Source: Rhizobium phaseoli (GTDB lineage Bacteria; Pseudomonadota; Alphaproteobacteria; Rhizobiales; Rhizobiaceae). From it: a stretch of DNA of 64,000 bases. A model generated the notes under the pieces. It had not been told where the DNA came from. It saw only the letters and a program-made list of their open reading frames with translations, and did no database searches. Position numbers and translations under genes: made by a program. This document shows positions 52,789-61,940 of this stretch, piece by piece; the stretch's first letter is position 1; each line of letters opens with the position of its first letter. The stretch covers positions 1 through 64,000 of the forward strand of contig NZ_ML133584.1 in the NCBI RefSeq assembly GCF_003985125.1. Reading direction: 5' to 3'.

Positions 52789-53618
52789 GCCCCCCTCCTG
52801 CCGTCATCGCCAAGCGCCCTGCCGAAACCTTCGCTGAAGAGATGAACGCCGAGCACGGTCACGGCAAGTGCGGCGCCCGGTATGACGGAGAGATAGGCGG
52901 CCGAGCGCAGCACACTGCGGCCCTCGGCGATCATCGCGCCCCAGGTGGCGATATTCGGATTGCCGAGGCCGAGAAAGGAAAGCGCCGCCTCGGTGAGGAT
53001 CGCGCCGGCGACGATGGTGGCGGAGAGCGCCAGCACCGGCGGCAACGCGTTCGGCAGGATCTCGCGGAAGGCGATCTCCGCGGGATGCATGCCGATCACC
53101 CTTGCCGAGGCGACATAATCCTGCTCGCGGATTGCCAGCACCTGGGCTCGCATCAGCCGCGCCGGATCGGCCCAGGCGCCAAGCGCGATGGCAAGCACGA
53201 CGATCGGGGTCGACACACCGATCGTGCTGACGAAGGCAAGCGCAAGCAGGAAGCCCGGCACGATCTGGAAGGCGTCGACCACGCGCATCAACGCCTCGTC
53301 GACGAAGCCGCCGGAAAATCCGGCCGCCATGCCGACGCAGACGCCGAGGACCATGGCCGAAAAGGCTGCCGCGAGGCCGACGGCAAGCGAGGTTCGCGCG
53401 CCATAGAGCAGGCCGGCGAGCACATCACGTCCGAGGCGATCCGTGCCAAGTGGAAAGGCCGGGTCGGTGAAGGGCGCAAGCAGCGCCCGCCCGGCGATCC
53501 TCAGCGGATCGCCGGGCGAAATGACGGGGGCAAGCAGCCCGGTCGATAGCAGGATGACCAGGATTGCAAATCCGGCCATGCCTTCCCACGTGCCGAGCAG
53601 ACGCTGGAAACGGCTCAT
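52785..53618 (-). CDS. peptide/opine-type ABC permease (DppC type)
   Basis: A 277-residue permease with the DppC/OppC layout: an N-terminal helix, PLGTDRLGRDVLAGLLYGARTSLAVG, then a five-helix core with the contact loop YVASARVIGMHPAEIAFREILPNALPP. ATG 53618 overlaps the stop of the upstream permease (ATGA); a longer open frame upstream is a shadow of that gene. Confidence 0.9.
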   Translation of the reverse strand: MSRFQRLLGTWEGMAGFAILVILLSTGLLAPVISPGDPLRIAGRALLAPFTDPAFPLGTDRLGRDVLAGLLYGARTSLAVGLAAAFSAMVLGVCVGMAAGFSGGFVDEALMRVVDAFQIVPGFLLALAFVSTIGVSTPIVVLAIALGAWADPARLMRAQVLAIREQDYVASARVIGMHPAEIAFREILPNALPPVLALSATIVAGAILTEAALSFLGLGNPNIATWGAMIAEGRSVLRSAAYLSVIPGAALAVTVLGVHLFSEGFGRALGDDGRRGA

Positions 53619-54604
53619 GTGCCGCCCTCCGAAGCGCCGATGCGCGGGTCGAGCGCGGCATAAATAAGATCGACGAAGAAATTGACCGATATGACGAGAA
53701 CGGCGCTGGTGACGACGATGCCCATCAACAGCGGCGCGTCGCGGCCGTTGACCGCCTCCTGTGCCAAGCGCCCGAAACCGGGGATCGCAAAGACGCTCTC
53801 GATCACCACGCTGCCGCCGAGCATGGCCGCCGATTGCAGCCCGAGCATGGTGACGAGCGGCAGCAGCGCATTGCGCGCCACATGGCGCAGCACAATGCGG
53901 CTGCGCGACAGGCCCTTGGCGCGGGCAAAGAGGACGAAATCGAGCTTCCAGGCCTCGGCCATGCCGGCCCGCATCACCCGCAGGAACAAGGCGAGATAGA
54001 TCAGGGCCAGTGCGCCGACCGGCAGGACCAGATGCTCTGATATGTCGAGGCCACGGGAAAACCCGCTCTTGCCCGAAGCGATCGTCTCGATGCCGGCGAT
54101 CGGAAACCAGCGCAGCTTCACCGAAAAGGCGATGCTCAGGACCAGGCCGAGCCAGAAGCTCGGAATGGCATAGACGATCAGCGAGCCGATCGACAGCAAC
54201 CGGTCGCGCAAGCTTCCCGGCCGCGCCCCGGCGAGGATGCCAAGCGCCGAACCGAGACCGAAGGAAAGTGCCGTCGCGCTGCCCATCAACAGCAGCGTAT
54301 TGGGCAGCCGTTCGGCGATGAGCGCGCCGACCGGCCGGTCGAAGGCGACCGACCAGCCGAGATCGAGCCGCGCCAGCGAGGAAAGATAGAGCCAGAGCCG
54401 CGCCAGCACGGACCGGTCGAGGCCGTAGCTCTCGCGCAGCGCCTGCCTCAGTGCCGCATCGCCGCCGCCGATCGCGCCGAGATAGGCGTCGACGGCATCG
54501 CCCGAGGCGGATTCGAGCAGGAAAAAGGTGAAGATCACCACGATCAGCAGCACCGGAATGCTGCTGATCGCCCTGCGCCTCAGGAGAGTGATTGCACGTT
54601 TCAC
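53615..54604 (-). CDS. peptide/opine-type ABC permease (DppB type)
   Basis: A 329-residue permease of the DppB/OppB type with an N-terminal helix, a large first outer loop (LRESYGLDRSVLARLWLYLSSLARLDLGWS) and the contact loop YALFLRV-like IYLALFLRVMRAGMAEAWKLDFVLFARAKGLSRSRIVLRHVARNALLP. It is separated from the binding-protein gene by 100 bases in which no clear hairpin is visible. Confidence 0.9.
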   Translation of the reverse strand: MKRAITLLRRRAISSIPVLLIVVIFTFFLLESASGDAVDAYLGAIGGGDAALRQALRESYGLDRSVLARLWLYLSSLARLDLGWSVAFDRPVGALIAERLPNTLLLMGSATALSFGLGSALGILAGARPGSLRDRLLSIGSLIVYAIPSFWLGLVLSIAFSVKLRWFPIAGIETIASGKSGFSRGLDISEHLVLPVGALALIYLALFLRVMRAGMAEAWKLDFVLFARAKGLSRSRIVLRHVARNALLPLVTMLGLQSAAMLGGSVVIESVFAIPGFGRLAQEAVNGRDAPLLMGIVVTSAVLVISVNFFVDLIYAALDPRIGASEGGT

Positions 54605-54704
54605 GCCGGACAGGGCCTCTGGAGGAGATTTGCCGCCGATCTATCTTTGTTTTTACGCAATTCCGAACGCAAAACCGCGGCACACTTTTGCTGGAATTGC
54701 TCTA

Positions 54705-56315
54705 TCACGATTGCAGCGCGGTATCGCCCCAGTTCGAGACGGCCCAGCGCGGATTGTCCGAAACATTGAGGACGCTGTCACGCGCGACGGTGATGAAGCC
54801 CCATTCCGCGACGTTGATCAGCGGCAGATCGGCGCCGACGAGCTGCTGGAACTTGCGGTAGAGATCCGTGCGCGCCGCCGTGTCGACGGTCTCGGAGGCC
54901 TGCTTGATGATCTTGTCGAGCTCCAGATTGGCATAGCCCCCCTGATTGGAGAAGGGAACGCCATCAGGCGTGCCGGACTGGACGAGAATGGTGGTGGAGA
55001 TCGCCGGATCGCCGCGGAAGACCGGCGGGGCGACGGCAAGGTCGAAATCATGGTCGGTATAAACAGCCTTCTGATGCGCGGCCGCATCGGCATTGACGAT
55101 CTCGGCATCGATGCCGATGGCGGCAAGCGCCTGGCGAAGGTAATCGCCGAACTGGCGGGTCTCGTTGAAGTAGGGCGCAGGCCGGAGCTTCAGCGTGAAG
55201 CGGCTGCCGTCCGCCCCCTTGGCATACCCCGCCTTGTCGAGAATATCGTTGGCGGCCGCCGGATTGAAATCATAGGTCGCGACATCGGATGTATAGAATT
55301 CCGGCGCATTCTTCGGCACCGGTCCGGTGGCGGCGGCGGCATAACCGAGGAAGATCGTGTCGACCACGAATTTCTTGTCGATCGCGTGTGCGATCGCCTG
55401 GCGGACCCGGAGATCGGCGAGTTCCTTGCGGCGGTGATTGATCTCGACGACAAGCTGATAGGTCAGGGCCTCGTAGCCTTTCGAAATCACCTTGATGCCC
55501 TCGACCTTGGAGATGCGGTCGAGATCGGCCAGCGGCACCGCCGAGAAGGCAGCAAGCTGAATCTCGTCGGCTTCGAGCGCCGCACCCGCCGACGCGCGGT
55601 CGGGCAGCACGCGGAAGATGATCTCGTCAAGCTTCGGCTGGTCCTTGTCCCAATAATTCTCATTGCGCGTCAGCCGGTAGTATTCGCCGGGCTTGTGTTC
55701 GGCGAACTTGAATGGGCCGGTGCCGATGAGCGTATTGTTGGCCGGATTGGTAGCGATATCGCTGCCGTCGAAGATGTGTTTGGCGACGACGCTGGTGACG
55801 ACGGGCAGGGCATTGCGGATGAGCTGGAACGGCGTCGGCTTGGAGAAGCGGAAGATGGCGGTGTAGTCGTCGGGCGTATCGACGGCTTCGAGATTGGCGA
55901 AGACCAGGCGGCCGAGATTCTGCAGCGGCTTCCATATTTTAAGGGCGGAGAAGGCAACGTCGACCGAGGTGAACGGCTTGCCGTCGTGCCAGGTGACGCC
56001 GTCGCGCAGCTTGAAGGTGACGGAACGGCCGTCGGCCGAGCCTTCCCAGGAGGTGGCGAGCCGCGGCGCAAGCCCGTCCTTGCCGTCGAACGAGGCTTCG
56101 GCCAGGGGTTCGATCACCTTGCTGGCGATGAAAAAGACGCCGTTTGAAGCGACGAGGGCAGGGTTGAGGTTCTTGGGCTCGGAATCGGCCGCAACGACCA
56201 GTCTCCCGCCGCCAGGTGCTGTCTGCGCCAGCGTCTGGCGGGCGAGCGCCGTCGAGGCAAGCAGCAGGGCGGTGCCCTTCATCAGCATACGCCGCGAGAT
56301 TTCTGGAATGGTCAT
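54705..56315 (-). CDS. peptide/opine-type ABC substrate-binding protein (SBP_bac_5)
   Basis: A 536-residue family-5 solute-binding protein. The N-terminus ISRRMLMKGTALLLAS resembles a twin-arginine signal, and the mature part has EPKNLNPAL, LRDGVTWHDGKPFTSVDVAFS and TGPFKFAEHKPGEYYRLTRNENYW, typical of DppA/OppA relatives. The ligand may be a peptide, opine or another small amine; the linked aminotransferase and phosphodiesterase suggest something other than a plain peptide. AGGAGGG precedes the ATG at 56315. Confidence 0.88.
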   Translation of the reverse strand: MTIPEISRRMLMKGTALLLASTALARQTLAQTAPGGGRLVVAADSEPKNLNPALVASNGVFFIASKVIEPLAEASFDGKDGLAPRLATSWEGSADGRSVTFKLRDGVTWHDGKPFTSVDVAFSALKIWKPLQNLGRLVFANLEAVDTPDDYTAIFRFSKPTPFQLIRNALPVVTSVVAKHIFDGSDIATNPANNTLIGTGPFKFAEHKPGEYYRLTRNENYWDKDQPKLDEIIFRVLPDRASAGAALEADEIQLAAFSAVPLADLDRISKVEGIKVISKGYEALTYQLVVEINHRRKELADLRVRQAIAHAIDKKFVVDTIFLGYAAAATGPVPKNAPEFYTSDVATYDFNPAAANDILDKAGYAKGADGSRFTLKLRPAPYFNETRQFGDYLRQALAAIGIDAEIVNADAAAHQKAVYTDHDFDLAVAPPVFRGDPAISTTILVQSGTPDGVPFSNQGGYANLELDKIIKQASETVDTAARTDLYRKFQQLVGADLPLINVAEWGFITVARDSVLNVSDNPRWAVSNWGDTALQS

Positions 56316-56473
56316 GAGCCCTCCTGATCGATCGAAACCAGCCACCATATTCGACCCGAAACACCGGTTCGGATAGAGATTAGATTCGAATGATCGGGCT
56401 CCGCGAGACATTTTTTGTCACCCAGCCATTATATCCCCTGCCGTGCTCGCAGGGCTGCCGAAGCCGGCAACCT

Positions 56474-57514
56474 TCAGACCTCCGTCAGCTGAAACGCGTC
56501 GCTTTCCCCTGCCACCAGTTCGAGCGGCCAGATGATGTTGCCACCGTCAGTGGAATAGTATTCTCGATAGGCCGGCATGTGGGCGAGCAGCATCTGGCCG
56601 AGCGCCACGCCAAGATCGTACAGCGACATGCGGAAACAGCTGAGCGGCGGCTGCAGAAACCGGGCGCGCGGAGCATCGCGGAAGCCGATCACCGCGAGAT
56701 CACGGCCGGGCATGACGCCCGATTCCATCAGGCGGCGGTAAAGGCCGATCGCCATCAACTCGTAGATCAGGATCACGGCCGTCGGCCGTTGCGCCAACAG
56801 CAGCAGTTCATGGCCCGCTTGATAGCCGCCCTGTTCGCTCGAATTGACGCGGATGACGAGCGACGGATCAAAGGCGATACCGTGCCGCTCGAGCGTATGG
56901 CGATAGCTCTCGACAAAGACATAGCCGAGATTGACCTCGCTCGACGGCGCGGTAATTGCGATCCGGCGGTGGCCGCGCGCAACCAAGCGCTCGACGGCAC
57001 GCTCGGCTACGCCCTCGAAATCGAGATCGATCCATGGGAAATTGTTCGCCGACAGACTGCGACCGACTGTAACGAACGGAATTTTTGCCCGCGACAGAAG
57101 ATCGATGCGACGGTCGATGCGCTGCGTATTCGAGATGATCATCGCATCGACGATGCGCCGCGCTACCATGCGCTTCAAATATTCGTGCGGGTCCTCATCG
57201 CTCGGGCAGGGCAGCATGACGAGATCGAGCTTGTGGCGGGCGAAGACGCTCTGCAAGCCACTGGTGACGCCGAGGAAGAAGTTATCGGCATTTTCGACCG
57301 CCTCCGCGCTGGATTCGATCATCAGGCCGATGACCTTGGTCTCTCCCTGCCTCAAGCTCCGCCCCGACTGGTTGGCGACATAGCCGAATTCCTCGGCCGC
57401 CGCCAACACCCGAAGACGGGTTTCCTCGTTGACATCAGGCCTGCCGTTCAGAGCGCGGGAGACCGTTCCGATCGAGATATCCAGGGATTCGGCAAGCTGG
57501 CGAATCCCTTTCAT
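56474..57514 (-). CDS. LacI-family transcriptional regulator
   Basis: A 346-residue regulator with helix-turn-helix and hinge (GIRQLAESLDISIGTVSRALNGRPDVNEETRLRVLAAAEEFGYVAN; GRSLRQGET) and a sugar-binding-like effector domain. It is divergent from the Gfo/Idh gene at 57650, with a perfect LacI-type palindrome (57590-57603) between them, so it very probably represses the sugar operon at 57.6-64 kb. ATG 57514 is chosen because the helix-turn-helix begins there and GGAGGAA lies upstream. Confidence 0.88.
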   Translation of the reverse strand: MKGIRQLAESLDISIGTVSRALNGRPDVNEETRLRVLAAAEEFGYVANQSGRSLRQGETKVIGLMIESSAEAVENADNFFLGVTSGLQSVFARHKLDLVMLPCPSDEDPHEYLKRMVARRIVDAMIISNTQRIDRRIDLLSRAKIPFVTVGRSLSANNFPWIDLDFEGVAERAVERLVARGHRRIAITAPSSEVNLGYVFVESYRHTLERHGIAFDPSLVIRVNSSEQGGYQAGHELLLLAQRPTAVILIYELMAIGLYRRLMESGVMPGRDLAVIGFRDAPRARFLQPPLSCFRMSLYDLGVALGQMLLAHMPAYREYYSTDGGNIIWPLELVAGESDAFQLTEV

Positions 57515-57559
57515 CTGTTGTGTTTTTCCTCCCGCCCGTAATTTCACAATTGGCCTCTA

Positions 57560-57587
57560 TTGACTCCGCAAAATGTTTTCGCATACA
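57560..57587 (+). promoter_or_regulatory. promoter of the Gfo/Idh-isomerase-transporter operon
   Basis: TTGACT (57560-57565) and CATACA (57582-57587) are 16 bases apart and lie just before the LacI-type palindrome. The -35 matches five of six consensus bases; the -10 is moderate. Confidence 0.5.
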
Positions 57588-57589
57588 GT

Positions 57590-57603
57590 CGTAAACGTTT
57601 ACG
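57590..57603. promoter_or_regulatory. LacI-type palindromic operator CGTAAACGTTTACG
   Basis: A perfect 14-bp palindrome with the central CG and AAACGTTT core typical of LacI/GalR operators, placed at the expected transcription start. The adjacent divergent LacI gene is the natural binder. Confidence 0.8.
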
Positions 57604-57649
57604 GAGTGCATGTCACGAGGAGAGTTGACAGTATTCCCTGGAGGAAATC

Positions 57650-58684
57650 GTGAAATTCAGTGCCATTCTGTGCGGGTGCGGAGCTATGTCCAAAGGTTGG
57701 TTGCGGGCCATCGCATCCAACCCTGATCTCGCCGAGTCCATCACCATCGTCGGCCTCGTCGACCTCAATCGCGAGACGGCCGAAAAGCTCGCTGCCGAGT
57801 TCGGCCTCGACAGCGCCGTCATCGGCTCGAATCTCTCCGAGGTCATCGCGGCCACCAAGGCCGATCTGGTCTTCGACATCGTCATTCCGGCCGCCCGCTA
57901 CGATGTCGTTTCGACGGCGCTCAAGGCCGGCTGCCATGTGCTCAGCGAAAAGCCGATGGCTGCCTCGCTTGCCGAGGGGGCCGCGCTGATCGACCTTGCC
58001 GCCGAAACCGGCCGCATCCACGCCGTCATCCAGAACCGTCGCTTCATCTCCGGCATCCGGCGCCTGCGCCGTTTCGTCGACAGCGGCGCCATCGGTGAAC
58101 TCACCGCTATTCATTGCGATTTCTTCCTCGCGCCGCATTTCGGCGGCTTCCGTGAAGAAATGGACAATGTCCTGCTGCTCGACATGGCGATCCACACCTT
58201 CGATGCCGCGCGTTACGTCGCCGACAGGAAACCGCTCACCGTCTATTGCGTCGAGCGCAATCCGAAGGGGTCGTGGTACCGGCACGGCGCCTCGGCGAAC
58301 GCCATCTTCGAATTCTCCGACGACATCGTCTTCACCTATCGCGGCTCCTGGTGCGCCGAGGGCGAGCGCACCAGTTGGGAAAGCCAGTGGCGTCTCGTCG
58401 GCTCGAAGGGCATGCTCACCTGGGATGGCGAGGAGAGTTTCAAGGCGGCCGTCGCCGGCGAGGAGCCCGGCCTGTTGCGCGGCTCTGCTGTCGTAAACGT
58501 TCCCGGTCCGGAACACGATGCCGAAACCCACGGCCATGCCAGCGTCATCGCCGATTTCATCGCCGCGATCCGCACCGGCAAACATCCCGAGACGGTCAAT
58601 TCCGACAATATCCGAAGCCTCGCCATGGTCTTCGGCGCCATCGAAAGCGCCAAAACCGGCCGGCGCATCGAAATTTCAGCATAG
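57650..58684 (+). CDS. Gfo/Idh/MocA-family oxidoreductase
   Basis: A 344-residue NAD(P)-dependent dehydrogenase with Rossmann start FSAILCGCGAMSKGWL, LSEKPMAASL (EKP motif) and LLLDMAIHTFDAAR with the catalytic Asp and His. A GTG start follows GGAGG. It is the first gene after the LacI operator, followed by a sugar isomerase and a transporter, so it probably oxidises the imported sugar or polyol. A partial copy of the operator (CGTAAACGTT, 58492-58501) lies inside the gene. Confidence 0.86.
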   Translation: MKFSAILCGCGAMSKGWLRAIASNPDLAESITIVGLVDLNRETAEKLAAEFGLDSAVIGSNLSEVIAATKADLVFDIVIPAARYDVVSTALKAGCHVLSEKPMAASLAEGAALIDLAAETGRIHAVIQNRRFISGIRRLRRFVDSGAIGELTAIHCDFFLAPHFGGFREEMDNVLLLDMAIHTFDAARYVADRKPLTVYCVERNPKGSWYRHGASANAIFEFSDDIVFTYRGSWCAEGERTSWESQWRLVGSKGMLTWDGEESFKAAVAGEEPGLLRGSAVVNVPGPEHDAETHGHASVIADFIAAIRTGKHPETVNSDNIRSLAMVFGAIESAKTGRRIEISA

Positions 58685-58695
58685 GAAGACGTGAC

Positions 58696-59595
58696 GTGAG
58701 CAACCCTGCAAAATCCATTCGCATCGGCACCATGGTCAGCGGCAACAAGGGCAATGCCGCCGAGCGCATCGGCCAGATTGCCGACCTGGGCTTCGAGAGC
58801 TTCGAGCCCTTCTTCTGGCAGACGACCAAGGGTCAGGATCTCGCCGAGCTCGGCAAGCGCTGCCTCGATGCGATCGGCGACCGCGACATCACGATCTCCA
58901 CGCTCGGCATGTTCGGCAATCCGCTGGAAGAGAGCGCGATCGATCTCGAGACGCTGCAGGGCTGGAAGGACTGCATCGACAATGCCCATCATTTCGGTGC
59001 GACCTGCGTCGCCGGCTTCACCGGCCGCATTCGCGGTAAGCCGCTGACCGACAGTCTTCCGCGCTACAAAGAGATCTGGAGTGAACTCGCCAGGCGCGCC
59101 GCCGACAAGGGCGTCAGGATCGCCTTCGAGAATTGCGCCATGGACGGCAACTGGGAAAGCGGCGACTGGAACATCGCCCATAATCCGGACGCCTGGGAGC
59201 TGATCTTCAACGAGACGCCGGACGATCATATCGGGCTGGAATGGGAGCCGTGCCATCAGATGGTCTATCTGATCGATCCCATGCCGCAGATCCGCAAATG
59301 GGCCCACAAGATCTTCCACGTCCACGGCAAGGACGCGACCATCCGCTGGGAAGTCATCAAGGAGCACGGCATCTTCGGCAAGGAGAAGTTCGTCTTCATG
59401 CGCACGCCGGGCTTCGGCGACAGCAACTGGACCGACATCATTTCCGAACTGCGGCTTGCCGGCTGGTCGGGTTCGATCGACATCGAAGGCTGGCACGACC
59501 CGGTCTATCGCGACGAACTCGAAATGACCGGCCAGGTTCACGGGCTCAACTATCTAAAGAAATGCCGGGGCGGAGATTTCATTGTTGATCCCTGA
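58696..59595 (+). CDS. TIM-barrel sugar isomerase/epimerase (AP-endonuclease-2 fold)
   Basis: A 299-residue xylose-isomerase-like barrel. Metal-ligand candidates are Glu in IAFENCAMDG, Asp/Glu in HIGLEWEPCH, His in KIFHVHGKD and Glu in GSIDIEGWHDP. The fold covers IolE/IolI-type dehydratases and keto-sugar epimerases. Paired with the Gfo/Idh enzyme, it suggests an inositol-like or keto-sugar pathway of oxidation then isomerisation. A GTG start at 58696 follows AGGAAGA; the frame extends upstream only as a shadow of the previous gene. Confidence 0.83.
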   Translation: MSNPAKSIRIGTMVSGNKGNAAERIGQIADLGFESFEPFFWQTTKGQDLAELGKRCLDAIGDRDITISTLGMFGNPLEESAIDLETLQGWKDCIDNAHHFGATCVAGFTGRIRGKPLTDSLPRYKEIWSELARRAADKGVRIAFENCAMDGNWESGDWNIAHNPDAWELIFNETPDDHIGLEWEPCHQMVYLIDPMPQIRKWAHKIFHVHGKDATIRWEVIKEHGIFGKEKFVFMRTPGFGDSNWTDIISELRLAGWSGSIDIEGWHDPVYRDELEMTGQVHGLNYLKKCRGGDFIVDP

Positions 59596-59669
59596 TCAAC
59601 CGCCTAAGGTGGAGCGCCGCCGGGCTGGGAGGCCGGGCGGGGCGCCATGACTGACTAACTGGTCTTTTC

Positions 59670-59688
59670 GCGGCGCAGCCGCTTTTTT
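59670..59688 (+). terminator. short intrinsic terminator or attenuator before binding-protein gene
   Basis: GCGGC-GCA-GCCGC followed by TTTTTT. It ends exactly where the GGGAGGAAGG ribosome site of the next gene begins, eleven bases before the ATG. It may end the catabolic mRNA or attenuate read-through into the transporter genes; the 5-bp stem is short. Confidence 0.5.
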
Positions 59689-59699
59689 GGGAGGAAGGC

Positions 59700-60962
59700 A
59701 TGAAAAGAATTGCAACACTTGCGCTAGCACTCGGCACGGCGATGCTGATGACATCGATCGGCCATGCCGAACAGAAGACCTTCAAGATCTGGTGGTTCGA
59801 GGAGCCGACCACGGCTCAGGGCATTGTCTGGAAGAAGGCGCTTGAGGAGTTCAAGGCGAAACACCCTGACATCAACGTCAGCTTCGAGCAGAAGACCTTT
59901 CAGCAGTTGCAGGCCTCAGGAGGCATGATCCTCAATTCCGACCAGGCCCCCGACGTGCTTGAGTACAACAAGGGCAACGCGACCGCTGGCTTGGTGGCAA
60001 GCCAGGGATTGCTGACCAATCTGGATGCCTACGTGAAGAAGGAGGGCTGGGACAAGATCCTTAACGAAGGCGATTTTGTCCTAAGCCGTTACGACGAAAA
60101 GGGCATCTATGGCTCCGGTCCTGTTTGGGGCGTGTCTGTCTTCGGCGAATATGTTTCGTGCTTCTACAATATCGACATGTTCGAAAAGGCAGGCCTCAAG
60201 CCGCCGACGACGCTTGAAGAGTGGGTCGCTGACCTGGAAGCCTTCAAGCAGAAAGGTCTCACGCCTCTCGCGCTCGGCGCCATCGACACCAGTGGCCAGC
60301 ACTTGCTTGCCTCTCTCGCCTACACCAAGGCCGATGACGCCTGGATCCAGAATTATCAGGGTTTGAAGGCCCCACTCGACGGCGCGCCTTACCTCTATGC
60401 GGCGCAGACATTGGTGGACTGGGTTGGCAAGGGCTACATCAGCAAGGACTCCACGGGCATGAAGGACCCGGACGCAGCTCTGCTCTTTACCTCCGGCAAG
60501 GCACCGATGTACGTCTCGGGCACGTGGAATCTCGGCACCTTTGCCTCGACGATCAAGGACTTCAAGTGGGGTCAGTTCGTAATTCCGACGCCGAAATATT
60601 CTGTCGGCTCGACAGGCAATCTCTGGGTCGTTCCCAAGAGCAGCAAGAATCCCGACCTCGCCGCCGAGTGGATCAGCCTGACCTTGTCGCCGAAGTACCA
60701 AGCTGAACTCGGCAATGCGGGCGGCGTCCCGATCGCTGCTGATCTTTCCGCCATCACCAACCCGATCGGTAAGAACGCTGCAGCGGTTTTCAAGCAGATC
60801 TCTGACAAAAACGGCCTCGGTTTCTATCCTGACTGGCCGGTCCCCGGTTACTACGACGTGCTCAATCAGAAAGACACCGGCCTCTTCCAGGGCAGTCTGA
60901 CTGCGGAGCAGTTCGTCGAAGAGATCAAGCAGGTCTACGACGACGCGCAGGAGAATCAGTAA
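59700..60962 (+). CDS. CUT1 ABC transporter sugar-binding protein
   Basis: A 420-residue periplasmic protein with a Sec signal (to SIGHA-EQ) and the ExtSBP-1 fold: FKIWWFEEPTTAQGIVWKKALEEFKAKHPDINV, a middle GKAPMYVSGTWNLG and a C-terminal AAEWISLTLSPKYQAELGNAGGVPI. It supplies the permeases encoded downstream. Codon choice looks slightly less GC-biased than in the two catabolic genes before it, which could mean a separate origin. A strong hairpin follows. Confidence 0.88.
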   Translation: MKRIATLALALGTAMLMTSIGHAEQKTFKIWWFEEPTTAQGIVWKKALEEFKAKHPDINVSFEQKTFQQLQASGGMILNSDQAPDVLEYNKGNATAGLVASQGLLTNLDAYVKKEGWDKILNEGDFVLSRYDEKGIYGSGPVWGVSVFGEYVSCFYNIDMFEKAGLKPPTTLEEWVADLEAFKQKGLTPLALGAIDTSGQHLLASLAYTKADDAWIQNYQGLKAPLDGAPYLYAAQTLVDWVGKGYISKDSTGMKDPDAALLFTSGKAPMYVSGTWNLGTFASTIKDFKWGQFVIPTPKYSVGSTGNLWVVPKSSKNPDLAAEWISLTLSPKYQAELGNAGGVPIAADLSAITNPIGKNAAAVFKQISDKNGLGFYPDWPVPGYYDVLNQKDTGLFQGSLTAEQFVEEIKQVYDDAQENQ

Positions 60963-60977
60963 CGCGACCTTGAACGC

Positions 60978-61002
60978 TGGGCTGCGCCTCCGGCGCAGCC
61001 CA
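60978..61002 (+). terminator. hairpin after binding-protein gene
   Basis: TGGGCTGCGCC and GGCGCAGCCCA pair over 11 bp with a TCC triloop and no T-run, 15 bases after the stop codon. It probably protects the binding-protein mRNA or partially stops transcription before the permeases. Confidence 0.6.
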
Positions 61003-61028
61003 TTGTGGTAGGCTGAAGGAAGAATGAT

Positions 61029-61937
61029 ATGGCCATAACCAGCCAGCGATCGAGCGACGGGTCACGAAGCTATAGCCTCTACCTCATCCCGGGGATGATC
61101 GGCTTCATTCTGATCGTGCTCATACCGCAGCTTGCTAATATCGGGCTGAGTTTCACGGCATGGAAAGGCGTTGGCACGCCGCGACCGGTCGGCTTGCAGA
61201 ACTATCATCGCCTGCTTGCGGATGATCAATTCTGGGGATCGATGTATCACACGCTGCTGTTCATCGTCTCGATGACCGTGATACCCGTGTGCATCGGCCT
61301 GGTACTGGCGGCTCTGCTGTTCGACTACGTCAGGGACCAATTCGGGGAATGGGTCTCAAGCTTCTTCAGGGCCGGTTTCTACCTACCGCAGATCCTGCCC
61401 GTAACGGTCGCGGGCGTGCTCTGGGGTTGGATTCTCAATCCCGTCGGTGTCATCAACATCACGCTAAAGGCTATCGGCCTTGACAATCTTGCCCAGAACT
61501 GGATCGGCGATGCAACATACGCGCTTGCGGCCGTCTCGCTCGTTATTGTCTGGATACAGGTCGGCTATTGTCTGGTGGTTTTCATGGCCGGTCTTTCGCG
61601 CATCGACCCTTCTCTCTACGAGGCTGCCGACCTCGACGGGGCGAACTGGTGGAGCCGGCTGGTGACACTCACCATTCCACTCCTGGCGCCGGAGATTTTC
61701 GTCGTTGTGCTGACGACGCTGATCGCAGCGCTTAAAGTGTTTGCGCCAATCTTCGTCATCACCGCCGGCGGCCCCGACAATTCCACCCTGGTACCATCCT
61801 ATCTGACCTACTACCATTTCTTCACAACACAACGCGTCGGCTATGCCGCAGCTATCGCGGTCGTGCAAACGACTCTGACGATCGCTTTGGCTGTGATTTT
61901 CCTACGCTTCCAGAGCCGGCAGGAGTCGAAGGGGTAG
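61029..61937 (+). CDS. CUT1 ABC transporter permease (MalF type)
   Basis: A 302-residue permease with about six helices, an N-terminal YSLYLIPGMIGFILIVLIPQ segment, and the contact loop YEAADLDGANWWSRLVTLTIP. It forms the channel with the next gene product. Normal length for the group, unlike the 433-residue permease at 43332. Confidence 0.9.
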   Translation: MAITSQRSSDGSRSYSLYLIPGMIGFILIVLIPQLANIGLSFTAWKGVGTPRPVGLQNYHRLLADDQFWGSMYHTLLFIVSMTVIPVCIGLVLAALLFDYVRDQFGEWVSSFFRAGFYLPQILPVTVAGVLWGWILNPVGVINITLKAIGLDNLAQNWIGDATYALAAVSLVIVWIQVGYCLVVFMAGLSRIDPSLYEAADLDGANWWSRLVTLTIPLLAPEIFVVVLTTLIAALKVFAPIFVITAGGPDNSTLVPSYLTYYHFFTTQRVGYAAAIAVVQTTLTIALAVIFLRFQSRQESKG

Positions 61938-61940
61938 ATC

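Noticed and set aside
54528..56147. Plus-strand open frame of 539 codons opposite the family-5 binding protein
   Set aside because: Antisense shadow; the minus strand carries a conserved solute-binding protein with signal peptide and ribosome site.
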